Assembly: GCF_022288725.1 (NCBI RefSeq)
Contig: NZ_JAKNTA010000001.1
Span: 744,899 to 808,898, forward strand
Origin: Kitasatospora sp. A2-31
GTDB taxonomy: Bacteria > Actinomycetota > Actinomycetes > Streptomycetales > Streptomycetaceae
Direction: 5' to 3'
DNA length: 64,000 nucleotides
Under the pieces are notes generated by a model. The model saw only the letters and a list, made by a program, of their open reading frames with translations, had not been told where the DNA came from and did no database searches. The number at the start of each line of letters is the position of its first letter. The stretch's first letter is position 1. This document shows positions 32,024 through 41,085 of the stretch, one piece after another. The translations under genes were made by a program, and so were the position numbers.

Positions 32024-33364
32024 TCAGCCACAGAGGCAGGCCGAGAGCAGTTCGGCGAAGCTGACGTCCTCCCGAGCCACCCCGAACACCTCGGCGCGCA
32101 GCAGCACCCGCTCCGCCCACGCCCGGTGCGGCTTGGCCTCGTTCATCTTGTTGGTGTACGCCGAGCGCAGCACGCCACCGCCGCCGCGTTCCTGGTCGAG
32201 GATGTCCCGGGCGTCGCAGTACTCCTCGTGCGTGACCACCGAGAGCGCGTGCACGGCGGGGACGTGGCTGGGGTGGATGCACGTCTTGCCGAGCAGGCCG
32301 TTGGCCCGGTCCAGCTCGAACTCGCGGATCAGACCGTCCAGGTCGTGCTCGATGATCCGCTGCCGGACCGCCTCCCCGGAGGGCTCGGCCTCGGCGAACG
32401 GGGTGCGGCGCAGCTGCGGCTTGAACATCCGCTCCTGGACCGGGAAGTACTCCCAGACCGGCCCGGTGACGGTGAACCCGGTGCCGTCGGCCCTGCCGAG
32501 CACGTTCACCACGTCCCCGATCACCGCCGCGACCAGGGCGACGTCGTACGCCGTGAGGTCGGGCGAGCGCCGCAGGCCGTACGCCGAGCAGAGGTCGGTC
32601 ACGCCGAGCCGGACGGCGAGGACGCGCTCGCGGTACTTGTCGAGCAGGCGGGCGATGCCGAACAGCTGCTCACGGCGGGTCTCCAGGTGCGCCAGCTCGG
32701 GGGACTCCAGGACCGGCATCGCGAACAGCCGCCGCCCGGTGGCCGCCTCGGCGGCGGCCAGCGCCTCCAGGTACTCCGCGCCGCTCTCGTCGGTGAACTT
32801 GGGGAACACGAACCCGGTCAGCAACCCGATCGCCGGGCCGAGCCGCTCGGCGAGGTCGGTGATCTGGGCGGCGGCACGCACCCTGATGAAGAGGAGGGGC
32901 AGATTCTGTGCGCAATCGATGGAGTTTTCGACCCCCGCGGCGCCCGCATTCGGCTGCGCGCCCCCGCCCTCCGCGACCGCCCCCGCGGAGGTTCCCCGGG
33001 CTGAGGCACCCCCGGCCGGCGTCTCCCCTGCCGAGGCGCCCCCGGCCGACGCCTTCTCCGCCGACGCGTCCGCCCCCACCGCCTCCTCGAACAGGGCGCC
33101 GAGCTGCGCGACCAGATTGGCCTCGGCGCCGGTGACCTCGTGGTCGGCGATCGAGTCCTCCAGGCAGAGCACCATCGAGACGACGCCGCGGGCCGCCTGC
33201 TTGCGGATGTCCGCCTTCAGGCCCGGCCGGGTGGCCGGGCTGTAGAGCGTGGCGCCGAGTGCGGTCGCGAGCACGGCCGCGTCGCTCTCCGGGGAGAAGT
33301 CGCGGGGCGGTTCGAGGAAGAGCCGGCCGCGTACGTCGTCGGCGAGGTGGCCGAAATGGCGCAA
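32024..33364 (-). CDS. C-C bond lyase, HpcH/HpaI (CitE-like) family, Ter-associated
   Basis: A 446-residue TIM-barrel lyase starting at TTG 33364 behind GAGGAG. Family features are LYSPATRPGLKADI, MVLCLEDSIAD (acid residues for metal), LFIRVRA, FVFPKFTDESG and KTCIHPSHV. It belongs to the subfamily found beside TerD, PRTase/StiP and HAD genes. About residues 93-150 form a low-complexity Ala/Gly/Ser insertion between two barrel elements, longer than I would expect. It is the first gene of the leftward operon. Confidence 0.82.
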   Translation of the reverse strand: MRHFGHLADDVRGRLFLEPPRDFSPESDAAVLATALGATLYSPATRPGLKADIRKQAARGVVSMVLCLEDSIADHEVTGAEANLVAQLGALFEEAVGADASAEKASAGGASAGETPAGGASARGTSAGAVAEGGGAQPNAGAAGVENSIDCAQNLPLLFIRVRAAAQITDLAERLGPAIGLLTGFVFPKFTDESGAEYLEALAAAEAATGRRLFAMPVLESPELAHLETRREQLFGIARLLDKYRERVLAVRLGVTDLCSAYGLRRSPDLTAYDVALVAAVIGDVVNVLGRADGTGFTVTGPVWEYFPVQERMFKPQLRRTPFAEAEPSGEAVRQRIIEHDLDGLIREFELDRANGLLGKTCIHPSHVPAVHALSVVTHEEYCDARDILDQERGGGGVLRSAYTNKMNEAKPHRAWAERVLLRAEVFGVAREDVSFAELLSACLCG

Positions 33365-33963
33365 GGTGCTCTCCTCAGGGGTTGCGACCGCTTCTCAGCG
33401 GGGTTCTGGGTGTGCGAAGGGCTCGTCGGGCGGGCCGAGGGGGCTCGACGGGGGCTCGGGGTGCCGGAGGCACCGGGACCGGGCACGGGGCACGGGGCGG
33501 GCGGCGATGGGCGGGCGGCGATGGCGGGTGGAAGCCGGAGGAGGGGCGCCGGTTCGGGCGCCGGTTCGGGCGCGGGTCCGGTGCGGCATCGGGCGGACGT
33601 CGGGCGGGAGGTCGGGCGGGGTGTCGTGGTGCTGGACTCGGAACGGGACCGTCGGATCCCGCCCCGCACGGACGGGTCCTCCGGAGGATCAACCGACTCT
33701 CCGGGCGTGGTGGTTCCCGGGCATGCGCTCCTGCCACCCCCTGCCGAACCCCTTGCCGAACCCCGCCGGAGCCTTGCGGACCCTCCCGGGGCCTCTGGCC
33801 GCCCATCGTACGGACGACTTCCGGTCGAATGCGGTTCCGAAACATCGAATTCTCGGAAGATTACCCTCCGCTTCACAAAGCGCAAGTGTTGGCAAAGTCG
33901 CCCCGGTTCGCCACCTTCGGTCACGTTGTCCGAAGGGGTGGCGAACAGGCAGGATGGTCGGCT
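33365..33963. promoter_or_regulatory. Divergent intergenic region of the Ter module
   Basis: About 600 bases separate the leftward C-C lyase operon and the rightward TerD-like gene. I see no convincing gene in it. Bases 33835-33900 are AT-richer and probably hold the promoters. The last 60 bases hold a stable hairpin, listed separately. Confidence 0.55.
33906..33946 (+). promoter_or_regulatory. Hairpin or operator ahead of the TerD-like gene
   Basis: GTTCGCCACCTTCGG (33906-33920) pairs with its complement at 33930-33946, apart from a two-base bulge, leaving a nine-base loop. It ends 17 bases before the ATG at 33964, so it could mask translation, act as an attenuator, or be a protein binding site. 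Confidence 0.5.
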
Positions 33964-35166
33964 ATGACGCACGTGATGGCCAAGGGCGCCAACATCGCAC
34001 TGCCGGTCGCGGCGGTCCGCGCCGTGCTGCGCTGGAGCGCCACGCCCGGTGCGCCGGACGTGGACGCTTCCGCGCTGCTGCTCGGCGCCGACGGCAGGGT
34101 CCGTTCGGATGCCGACTTCGTCTTCTACAACCAGCCACGGCACCCCTCCGGCCTGGTCCGCCACCTGCCCAAGCAGCAGACGGCCGGCGGCGCCGAGATC
34201 GCCGACACCGTGGAGGCCGAGCTCGGCAAGCTGCCGCTCGACGTCGACCGGGTGGTGCTGGCGGGCTCCTCCGAGGGCGGTTCGTTCCGCTCGGTGACCG
34301 GCCTGCGGGTCCTGCTCTACGACGCCGCCGGCGGCGAGGGCGCACCCGCGCTCGCCGAGTTCGCCATGCCCGAGGCCGACGACGTGACCGCGCTGGTCGC
34401 GGGCGAGCTCTACCGCCGGGCCGGGGCCTGGAAGTTCCGGGCCGTCGGCCAGGGGTACGCCTCGGGCCTGATCGGCCTGGCCACCGACTTCGGCATCACC
34501 GTCGAGGACGAGACGGGCGCCGGGACGGGCGCCGGCGCCGCCGCTCCGGCCGCCCCGGCGGTGGACCCGCGCACCGCGCTGCCGGACCCCCGCCCCGCCC
34601 CTCGCCCGGAGCCCGGCACGTACACCCTGGCCCCGGCAGTCCCGCTGCCCGCCGCGCCGCAGACGCCCGCGCCGCCCACCGCCGCGCCGACCGCGGGCGT
34701 CCCGGTCAACACCCCCCCGCCGCCGACCGCGCCGCCCACGCTGCCGCCCACCCCGCCGGCGCCCCCGACCACCCGGCCGGGGTACGGCTACCCGCAGCCG
34801 CAGCACGCCCAGCAGCAGGGTGGCTACGGCTACCCGCACCAGCAGCCCCAGCAGCCCCCGCAACAGGGCGGCTACGGCTACCCCCAGCCGGCACCGAACC
34901 AGCCCTACCCCCAGCCTCAGCACCCCGAGCCTCAGCACCCCCAGCAGCAGCATCCCCGACAGCAGGGTGGCTACGGCTACCCGCACCAGCAGCCCCAGCA
35001 GCCCCCGCAACAGGGCGGCTACGGCTACCCCCAGCCGAACACCGCTGCGCAGCCGCAGCACCAGCCCCCGCAGCACCAGGGGCAGCACCAGGGGCAGGGG
35101 CAGCGGCCGGCCGGCGCCGAGGAGTTCGCGCTGCCGCCGCAGGGCCCCCAGTTCCAGCCCCGCTGA
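33964..35166 (+). CDS. Divergent TerD-family protein with Pro/Gln-rich repeat tail
   Basis: A 400-residue protein. Residues 1-185 are a TerD domain ([50 protein letters not shown]). The acidic calcium-binding loop of canonical TerD (DNLTG.GEGDDE) is replaced by QTAGGAEIADTVE, so metal binding may be lost or altered. Residues 190-400 are a Pro/Gln/Tyr-rich tail with GGYGYPHQQPQQ repeats. It lies divergent from the biosynthetic operon. TerD proteins belong to chemical-stress and tellurite resistance systems. Confidence 0.82.
   Translation: MTHVMAKGANIALPVAAVRAVLRWSATPGAPDVDASALLLGADGRVRSDADFVFYNQPRHPSGLVRHLPKQQTAGGAEIADTVEAELGKLPLDVDRVVLAGSSEGGSFRSVTGLRVLLYDAAGGEGAPALAEFAMPEADDVTALVAGELYRRAGAWKFRAVGQGYASGLIGLATDFGITVEDETGAGTGAGAAAPAAPAVDPRTALPDPRPAPRPEPGTYTLAPAVPLPAAPQTPAPPTAAPTAGVPVNTPPPPTAPPTLPPTPPAPPTTRPGYGYPQPQHAQQQGGYGYPHQQPQQPPQQGGYGYPQPAPNQPYPQPQHPEPQHPQQQHPRQQGGYGYPHQQPQQPPQQGGYGYPQPNTAAQPQHQPPQHQGQHQGQGQRPAGAEEFALPPQGPQFQPR
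34813..35037 (+). repeat. Exact 78-bp duplication in the TerD-like tail
   Basis: Bases 34813-34890 and 34960-35037 are identical over 78 positions and offset by 147 (49 codons), encoding the GGYGYP/HQQPQQ tail units. The identity at the DNA level points to recent slippage or recombination. Confidence 0.85.
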
Positions 35167-35171
35167 GCCAC

Positions 35172-35201
35172 CCGGCCGCCGGAGGACCCACCGGCGGCCG
35201 G
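35172..35201. terminator. Terminator between convergent Ter genes
   Basis: CCGGCCGCCGG (35172-35182) pairs with CCGGCGGCCGG (35191-35201) around an eight-base loop, between the stop of the rightward TerD-like gene and the stop of the leftward gene at 35206. Confidence 0.7.
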
Positions 35202-35205
35202 CCGG

Positions 35206-35931
35206 TCAGCTGCTCTTGTACCCCCGCTGCCACTGCATCCCGAAGCCGTACAGCCGGTCGATGTCCGCCTGGAACCCGTTCACGTACCGCACCTCGCGCC
35301 GCACCGTGAGCGTGTTGTCCCCGGTGTTCTCGATCAGCACCACGGCGCAGGAGCGCGCGGCGTGGGCGCGCTCCTCCAGCTTGATCTCGATCCGCGGACC
35401 GGTCTGCGGCACGATCGTCACCACCGCGTTGGCCTGTTCGAAGGCCGGCGTGCCGTCGTAGATGTAGACGAAGATCAGCAGCCGCTTGAACTGGTCCTTC
35501 TTCTCCAGGTTGACGTACATCGTCTCGCCGGACGGCGCCCCGTACTGGTCGTCCCCGCTCAGCTTGACGTAGGGCGCACGCTGGAGGTCGCCGAAGTAGC
35601 CGCCGAGCGGCTGGACGACACCGCGGCTGCCGTCGGCCAGTTCGTACATGCAGGCCAGGTCGAGGTCCACGTTCACCTGGGCGTGCTGCGCGTCCGGCTC
35701 CATCGGGCTGAGGATGCGGGGGTTGAAGAACCGCCGCAGCGCGTCCCGGCCGGACGTGCGCGGGGCCTCTATCCGGTTGGTCCAGTGCAGATTGACGTAG
35801 AGGTAGCCGGTGGTGGCGGCCGCCCCGGTGATCGCGTGCTGCGGGGTGGACTTGGTGAGCGTGACCTTGTACTGCCCGCCCGGGTCGAGCGTGTTCCGCT
35901 CCCCGCGCAGGTACTCCCAAATCGAGGCCAT
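35206..35931 (-). CDS. TerD-superfamily (TerA-like) protein
   Basis: A 241-residue protein starting at ATG 35931 behind GGGGGAGG. It matches TerA-like members of the TerD fold: VNVDLDLACMYELADGSRG, GDDQYGAPSGETMYVNLEKK and FVYIYDGTPAFEQANAVVTI, with acidic residues where the calcium site would be. It ends with a strand region (VRREVRYVNGFQADIDRLYGFG). It is probably part of the Ter membrane-associated stress complex. The next gene upstream is divergent. Confidence 0.78.
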   Translation of the reverse strand: MASIWEYLRGERNTLDPGGQYKVTLTKSTPQHAITGAAATTGYLYVNLHWTNRIEAPRTSGRDALRRFFNPRILSPMEPDAQHAQVNVDLDLACMYELADGSRGVVQPLGGYFGDLQRAPYVKLSGDDQYGAPSGETMYVNLEKKDQFKRLLIFVYIYDGTPAFEQANAVVTIVPQTGPRIEIKLEERAHAARSCAVVLIENTGDNTLTVRREVRYVNGFQADIDRLYGFGMQWQRGYKSS

Positions 35932-36309
35932 CCCAGTCCTCCCCCAGGGCCGCCAGGCGGTCTGACGGTCCGCCGTTCCATGATCGGGCATCACCGCGCC
36001 CGCCGGGTACCGAACTCCCTACCCACCCCGGCACCCGGGACACCGCCGAGCGGCGCCGACGGCCGCGGCAGGGTACCGCCACCCCCACCGGCGGGTCGAT
36101 TGGCGGGCCGAAGCTCCCCTCCCGTAACATGCCGCCCCCTCGGACGCGATATCGTCTTGCCGCACAGGTGTCCCGCCCGCCCCCGTCCAGGGGTGCGGAG
36201 GCGCACCGGCAGCAGCGACGCACCGTCAGGACCCGGTCCGGGGAGGGTTCCTGTCCTCGCGTGTCGCACTGTGACCTGTCCCCTGCGGAAACCCGAGGCC
36301 CGACCCGCA
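35932..36309. promoter_or_regulatory. Divergent intergenic region before the DUF2637 gene
   Basis: The 378 bases hold no gene I can support. TTGGCG followed 19 bases later by TAACAT near 36100-36135 is a weak promoter candidate, and a GATATC palindrome lies close by at about 36149. Confidence 0.35.
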
Positions 36310-37512
36310 ATGAACCTGACCTCCATACAGCTGGTCTGGACCGTCATCGGCGGCGCAGCCCTGCTGTTCACCGCCATCCTGGTGGCGACGCTGCGCTTCA
36401 AGAACAACAGCAAGACCGAGGAGCCCGGCGACTCCTGGGAGCGCAGCGAGGAGCGCCGCCGGCGCAAGGAGATGATCTACGGGATCTCCTCCTACGTCCT
36501 GCTGTTCTGCTGCGCCGGCGTCGCGGCCGCGCTGTCGTTCCACGGCCTGGTGGGCTTCGGCAAGGAGAACCTCGGCCTCTCCAACGGCTGGGAGTACCTC
36601 GTCCCGTTCGGTCTGGACGGCGCGGCGATGTTCTGCTCGGTGCTCGCCGTGCGCGAGGCCAGCCACGGTGACGCGGCGCTCGGCTCGCGCCTGCTGGTCT
36701 GGGTGTTCGCCATCGCCTCGGCCTGGTTCAACTGGGTGCACGCCCCGCGCGGCGTGTCGCACGACGGCGCCCCGCAGTTCTTCTCCGGCATGTCGATCTC
36801 GGCCGCGATCCTGTTCGACCGTGCGCTGAAGCAGACCCGCAAGGCCGCGCTCCGCGAGCAGGGCCTGGTCCCGCGCCCGCTGCCGCAGATCCGGATCGTG
36901 CGCTGGATGCGCGCCCCCCGCGAGACCTACGCGGCCTGGTCGCTGATGCTGCTGGAGAACGTCCGCAGCCTGGACGAGGCCGTCGAGGAGGTGCGCGAGG
37001 AGCGTCAGGCGAAGCTGGACGCCAAGCTGCGCGCCCGGACGGCCGACCGCCGCGAGCGCGCCGAGCTCAAGGCCATCGCCCGCCAGGGCGGCATGCTCGC
37101 CCGGGCCCGCGGCGGCCGCCAGGTGCCCGCCCTCACCGCCGCCGGAGACGGCCCGAGCGCTACGGAGCCTGCCCTAGCCGCCGGAGCGGACGCCACCACC
37201 TCCCAGAACGCCGCCTCCTCGCTGGAGCCGGCCTCGCGCAGCGCCCTGGAGGCCGGCCGCCGCCCGCGGGCCGCCGTCGGCACCTCGTTCGGCTCCTCCT
37301 CCGCCCTCGGCTCGTCCTCCTCGCTCGGTTCCTCCTCGCTCGGCTCGTCCTCGCTCGGGACCTCCGAGGAGCCCTCCTACCGGAGCAGCTCGTCGTCCTC
37401 GTCCTACCGCAGCTCGACCGTCGACCTGACGGCCGACGACGACACCCTGTCGATGCCCAAGCTGGACTCGCTGGAGCGCAAGCTGCGCGCCATCGAGCAG
37501 CAGCTCGGCTGA
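36310..37512 (+). CDS. DUF2637 membrane protein
   Basis: A 400-residue protein. Four hydrophobic segments lie in the first 165 residues (about 5-27, 55-80, 95-115 and 127-145). A charged coiled coil spans residues 215-265. A long Ser-rich low-complexity tail holds GSSSLGSSSLG-type repeats, and a final helix reads LDSLERKLRAIEQQLG. The DUF2637 family is actinobacterial, and some members are plasmid-linked SpdB-type transfer proteins, but this chromosomal copy has no conjugation neighbours. ATG 36310 is the first start ahead of the membrane domain. Confidence 0.7.
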   Translation: MNLTSIQLVWTVIGGAALLFTAILVATLRFKNNSKTEEPGDSWERSEERRRRKEMIYGISSYVLLFCCAGVAAALSFHGLVGFGKENLGLSNGWEYLVPFGLDGAAMFCSVLAVREASHGDAALGSRLLVWVFAIASAWFNWVHAPRGVSHDGAPQFFSGMSISAAILFDRALKQTRKAALREQGLVPRPLPQIRIVRWMRAPRETYAAWSLMLLENVRSLDEAVEEVREERQAKLDAKLRARTADRRERAELKAIARQGGMLARARGGRQVPALTAAGDGPSATEPALAAGADATTSQNAASSLEPASRSALEAGRRPRAAVGTSFGSSSALGSSSSLGSSSLGSSSLGTSEEPSYRSSSSSSSYRSSTVDLTADDDTLSMPKLDSLERKLRAIEQQLG

Positions 37513-37603
37513 CCGCACCCCGGCTCCGGACACCGGCACCGGACGACACCGGCGACCACCACCGGACCGCCCCCGGAACGCCCCCGGAGCACCCCGGAAC
37601 GCC

Positions 37604-37640
37604 GAACGGCCCGCCCCCTCTCGCAGGGGACGGGCCGTTC
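37604..37640. terminator. Terminator between DUF2637 and DUF475 genes
   Basis: GAACGGCCCG (37604-37613) pairs with CGGGCCGTTC (37631-37640), with inner CCCC/GGGG pairing. It lies between two convergent stops and should act on both transcripts. Confidence 0.75.
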
Positions 37641-37661
37641 GCGTCTGCGCCGGGGCGGCGC

Positions 37662-38768
37662 CTACTTGTTGGAGCTCACCAGCTCCTGCTCCTCGCCGTC
37701 GCCGCCCTCGGCGGCCGCGCGGCGGTTGCGCAGGATGGACGAGCCGAGGGCCAGACCGATGAACGCGACGCCGATCAGGCCGGTGACGATCTCGGGGATG
37801 TGGTACTCGATGCCGACCATCAGGATCACCGCGAGCGCACCGATCGCGTAGTGCGCGCCGTGCTCCAGGTACACGTAGTCGTCCAGGGTGCCCTTGCGGA
37901 CCAGGAAGACGGTCAGCGAGCGGATGTACATCGCGCCGATGCCGAGACCCAGGGTGATCTGGAAGATGTCGCTGGAGATGGCGAACGCGCCGACCACGCC
38001 GTCGAAGGAGAACGACGCGTCCAGGACCTCCAGGTACATGAAGAGGAAGAACGCGGCCTTGCCGCCCACCTGGACGATGGACTTCCCGGCCTTCTCGGCC
38101 TCCTCCTCCTTCTCGGCCTCCTCCTCCAGGCCCGCCTCGAAGATCGAGGCCAGTCCGTTCACGGAGAGGTAGGTGACCAGACCGAGCACACCGGCCAGCA
38201 GCACCGTCTCGGCGTGCTCACCGGCGAAGAAGTTCGACGCCAGGAGCAGGGTGACCAGCGCGACGACCGTCGAGAAGGCCTCCAGCTTGCCGACCTTCTC
38301 CAGCGGCCGCTCGATCCAGGCCAGCCAGTTGTAGTCCTTCTCCTCGAAGATGAAGTCGAGGAAGATCATCAGCAGGAAGACGCCGCCGAAGGCCGCGATG
38401 GCCGGGTTGGCCGCCTCGAGGTACTGGGCGTACGTCATGCCCTCGTACGTCTTGTCCGAGTGCAGCGCCAGGTCGATGACGGTGGCCGGGTTGAGGTGCG
38501 CGGTGAGGCCGACGACCAGCAGCGGGAAGACGAGCCGCATGCCGAAGACGGCGATCAGCACACCGACGGTGAGGAAGATCTTCTGCCAGTACGGGTTCAT
38601 CCGCTTCAACACCGTGGCGTTGACCACCGCGTTGTCGAACGACAGGGAGATCTCCAGGATGGAGAGGATCAGCACAATGCCGAATCCCTCGGCTCCCCAG
38701 AGCAGGCCGGCTGCGATCAGCCCGATGACGGTGATCGCGAATGACCAGCCGAATGTGCGGAGGAACAC
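37662..38768 (-). CDS. TerC-like integral membrane protein (DUF475)
   Basis: A 368-residue membrane protein starting at GTG 38768, with about nine hydrophobic segments. TerC/DUF475 marks are SLSFDNAVVNATVLK near residue 45 and SFSFDGVVGAFAI near residue 250, each placing an aspartate in the membrane as a likely metal-binding site. A Glu/Lys-rich cytoplasmic loop (EEEAEKEEEAEKAG) sits between the halves. It is probably co-transcribed with the TerD gene 60 bases upstream. TerC proteins are thought to anchor the Ter complex and take part in metal-ion handling. Confidence 0.87.
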   Translation of the reverse strand: MFLRTFGWSFAITVIGLIAAGLLWGAEGFGIVLILSILEISLSFDNAVVNATVLKRMNPYWQKIFLTVGVLIAVFGMRLVFPLLVVGLTAHLNPATVIDLALHSDKTYEGMTYAQYLEAANPAIAAFGGVFLLMIFLDFIFEEKDYNWLAWIERPLEKVGKLEAFSTVVALVTLLLASNFFAGEHAETVLLAGVLGLVTYLSVNGLASIFEAGLEEEAEKEEEAEKAGKSIVQVGGKAAFFLFMYLEVLDASFSFDGVVGAFAISSDIFQITLGLGIGAMYIRSLTVFLVRKGTLDDYVYLEHGAHYAIGALAVILMVGIEYHIPEIVTGLIGVAFIGLALGSSILRNRRAAAEGGDGEEQELVSSNK

Positions 38769-38828
38769 GGGACTTGGTTACCTTTCGAGTTCATGGCACC
38801 GAACACGACGTCTGCGTGTTTCGAGCCG

Positions 38829-39404
38829 TTACTGTACGTTTACGCCGAAATCCAGGGCAATGCCGCGCAGGCCCGAGGCGTAACCCTGGCCCACCGCGCG
38901 GAACTTCCACTCGCCCGCGTATCGGTACAGCTCGCCGAAGATCATCGCGGTCTCGCTGGAGGCGTCCTCGGTCAGGTCGTAGCGCGCGATCTCCTGGCCG
39001 TCCAGGGAGTTGACCACCCGGATGTAGGCGTTGCGCACCTGGCCGAAGTTCTGCAGCCGCGACTCGGCGTCGTAGATCGACACCGGGAACACGACCTTGT
39101 CCACCTGCGGCGGCACGAGGTCCAGGTTGACCAGCACGACCTCGTCGTCGCCCTCGCCGTCACCGGTGAGGTTGTCGCCCTGGTGCTCGACCGAGCCCTC
39201 GGGGCTCTTCAGGTTGTTGTAGAAGACGAAGTACTCGTCGCCGAGCACCCGCCCTCCCGAGCAGAGCAGCGCGCTGGCGTCGAGGTCGAACGGCGCGCCG
39301 GTGGTCGAGCGGGCGTCCCAGCCGAGGCCGATCTGCACCTGCATCAGGTTCGGCGCGGCCTTGGTCAGCGAGACGTTTCCACCCTTGGCGAGCGTGACAC
39401 TCAT
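38829..39404 (-). CDS. terD: TerD-family protein, copy 1
   Basis: A 191-residue canonical TerD domain starting at ATG 39404 behind GGAGGAAGG. It has the [12 protein letters not shown] start, FDLDASALL, and the acidic calcium loop [12 protein letters not shown], followed by [22 protein letters not shown]. The calcium-binding loop is intact. It is followed by the DUF475/TerC-like gene, probably as one operon. It is clearly paralogous to copy 2 upstream, and the two share most motif positions. Confidence 0.92.
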   Translation of the reverse strand: MSVTLAKGGNVSLTKAAPNLMQVQIGLGWDARSTTGAPFDLDASALLCSGGRVLGDEYFVFYNNLKSPEGSVEHQGDNLTGDGEGDDEVVLVNLDLVPPQVDKVVFPVSIYDAESRLQNFGQVRNAYIRVVNSLDGQEIARYDLTEDASSETAMIFGELYRYAGEWKFRAVGQGYASGLRGIALDFGVNVQ

Positions 39405-39531
39405 GGCTGTCCTTCCTCCCTTTCCTCCGGGGCGCATCTCAGGTCTATTCCCCCGCGGCCCCGTCCGGCCTCGTCCGGCCGGCTGAACTTCCTGAACTCC
39501 TATCCTTCCAGTGCGCCGGGACAGCACGAAG

Positions 39532-39572
39532 CCGGGGCGCCCACGGACGCGTCACGTCCGCGGCCGCCCCGG
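39532..39572 (-). terminator. Terminator between the two terD genes
   Basis: CCGGGGCG (39532-39539) pairs with CGCCCCGG (39565-39572), with an inner CGGACG/CGTCCG stem. It follows the stop of terD copy 2, so copy 1 should have its own promoter in 39405-39531. Confidence 0.6.
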
Positions 39573-39615
39573 CCCGCTGGTGCTGCCTCAGGCCCGCCGG
39601 GCCCGGTTCCGGGAC

Positions 39616-40191
39616 TCAGACGTTGACGCCGAAGTCCTGGGCGATGCCGCGCAGGCCGGAGGCGTAGCCCTGGCCGATGGCGCGGAACTTCCACTCGGCG
39701 CCGTTGCGGTACAGCTCGCCGAAGACCATCGCGGTCTCGGTCGAGGCGTCCTCGGAGAGGTCGTACCGCGCCAGCTCCTTGTTGTCGGCCTGGTTGACCA
39801 CGCGGATGAACGCGTTGCGGACCTGGCCGAAGTTCTGCGACCGGTTCTCGGCGTCGTAGATGGACACCGGGAAGACGATCTTGGCCACGTCGGCCGGCAC
39901 GGTGGCCAGGTTGACCTTGATCTGCTCGTCGTCGCCCTCGCCCTCACCGGTGAGGTTGTCGCCGGTGTGCTCGACCGAGCCGTCGGGGCTCTTCAGGTTG
40001 TTGAAGAAGACGAAGTTGCCGTCCGTGCCGACCTTGCCCTGGTCGTTGCAGAGCAGGGCGCTGGCGTCCAGGTCGAAGTCCGTGCCGGTGGTGGTACGGA
40101 CGTCCCATCCGAGGCCGACGACCACGGCGGTCAGGCCGGGGGCCTCCTTGGTGAGCGAGACATTGCCGCCCTTGCTCAGGCTGACACCCAC
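39616..40191 (-). CDS. terD: TerD-family protein, copy 2
   Basis: A 191-residue canonical TerD starting at ATG 40191: [26 protein letters not shown], acidic loop [14 protein letters not shown] and [21 protein letters not shown]. The calcium-binding residues are intact, in contrast to the divergent protein at 33964-35166. It lies between the peroxiredoxin and terD copy 1 and ends at its own terminator. Tandem terD pairs of this kind are common in streptomycetes. Confidence 0.92.
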   Translation of the reverse strand: MGVSLSKGGNVSLTKEAPGLTAVVVGLGWDVRTTTGTDFDLDASALLCNDQGKVGTDGNFVFFNNLKSPDGSVEHTGDNLTGEGEGDDEQIKVNLATVPADVAKIVFPVSIYDAENRSQNFGQVRNAFIRVVNQADNKELARYDLSEDASTETAMVFGELYRNGAEWKFRAIGQGYASGLRGIAQDFGVNV

Positions 40192-40453
40192 TTGTCCTCC
40201 AAGAATCGGGAGGCACGCCCGGTGCCCCCGTAGTGCGGTTCAAGGCGTCGGAGGCGGTTGCCGCCGGGCCTCTGACCAGCCAACGGACCGATCGTAGTGC
40301 CGGGTTCCCGTCCTGGGCAGGGAACGGGCCCGGCGTGGCTGTTCGAATCTCGCCAAGCCGGGCCCGGAGGGTCCCGCGGGGTGTCCCGCGCGGCGGTGTG
40401 CGCGGGGTCGTCCACAAGGGTCGCGCGCGGGGCGCCGAGCGCCCCCGGATGCA

Positions 40454-40912
40454 TCAGAGCGCGCCGACGACCTTCAGGTACTCCTGCTCGTCGCGGGCGT
40501 CCGGCAGGTCGTTCACGACGCTCCAGCGGACGACGCCGGCCTTGTCGATCACGAAGGTGCCGCGCACGGCGCAGCCCTTCTCCTCGTTGAAGACGCCGTA
40601 GGCGCGGGAGACCTCGCCGTGCGGCCAGAAGTCGGAGAGCAGCGGGAAGTCCAGGCCCTCCTGCTCGGCGAAGACGCGCTGGGTGAAGGGCGAGTCGTTG
40701 GAGACGCCGAGCACCTGCACCTCGTCGTTCTGCAGCCGCGGCAGCTCCTTCTGGATCGCGCAGACCTCGCCGGTGCAGACACCGGTGAACGAGAACGGGT
40801 AGAACACCAGGACGACGTTCTTCTCGCCCCGGAAGTCGGAGAGCTTGACCAGCTCGCCGTGCTGGTTCTTCAGCTCGAAGTCCGGAGCCTCGGTACCGAC
40901 CTCGATGGCCAT
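40454..40912 (-). CDS. Peroxiredoxin (AhpE-like)
   Basis: A 152-residue thioredoxin-fold peroxidase. The peroxidatic cysteine is C46 in FSFTGVCTGEVC, with a second cysteine at 51, and the helix LLSDFWPHGEVSRAYGV is typical. It reduces hydrogen and organic peroxides, probably recycled by a thiol such as mycothiol or mycoredoxin, as reported for AhpE. Upstream is the DUF3052 gene with a terminator between, so it has its own promoter in 40913-41085. Confidence 0.87.
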   Translation of the reverse strand: MAIEVGTEAPDFELKNQHGELVKLSDFRGEKNVVLVFYPFSFTGVCTGEVCAIQKELPRLQNDEVQVLGVSNDSPFTQRVFAEQEGLDFPLLSDFWPHGEVSRAYGVFNEEKGCAVRGTFVIDKAGVVRWSVVNDLPDARDEQEYLKVVGAL

Positions 40913-41085
40913 GGTGGGACCTTTCTGACGCGACGGGGCCGCGCGGCGGGCGCGACGAGCGCCATCCTCGCATTCGTCGGCACCGGTTCGGCCGGACGGG
41001 TGAGGCCGCCCGCGTCCGGAACGGCCGTTTTCGCCCTGGGCGAACGCCACCCCCGGCAGGGGCTCCAGCCCGGAGGCCGGAACGG

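Noticed and set aside
29325..33245. A 1306-residue open frame on the plus strand across the Ter biosynthetic operon
   Set aside because: It is antisense to genes with clear family motifs, is Gly/Val/Arg-rich without domains, and is the kind of long shadow frame expected at this GC content.
36129..36671. An open frame starting upstream of the DUF2637 gene
   Set aside because: It is in another frame than the membrane protein, is Arg/Pro/Ala-rich and has no domain; the frame starting at 36310 is the gene.
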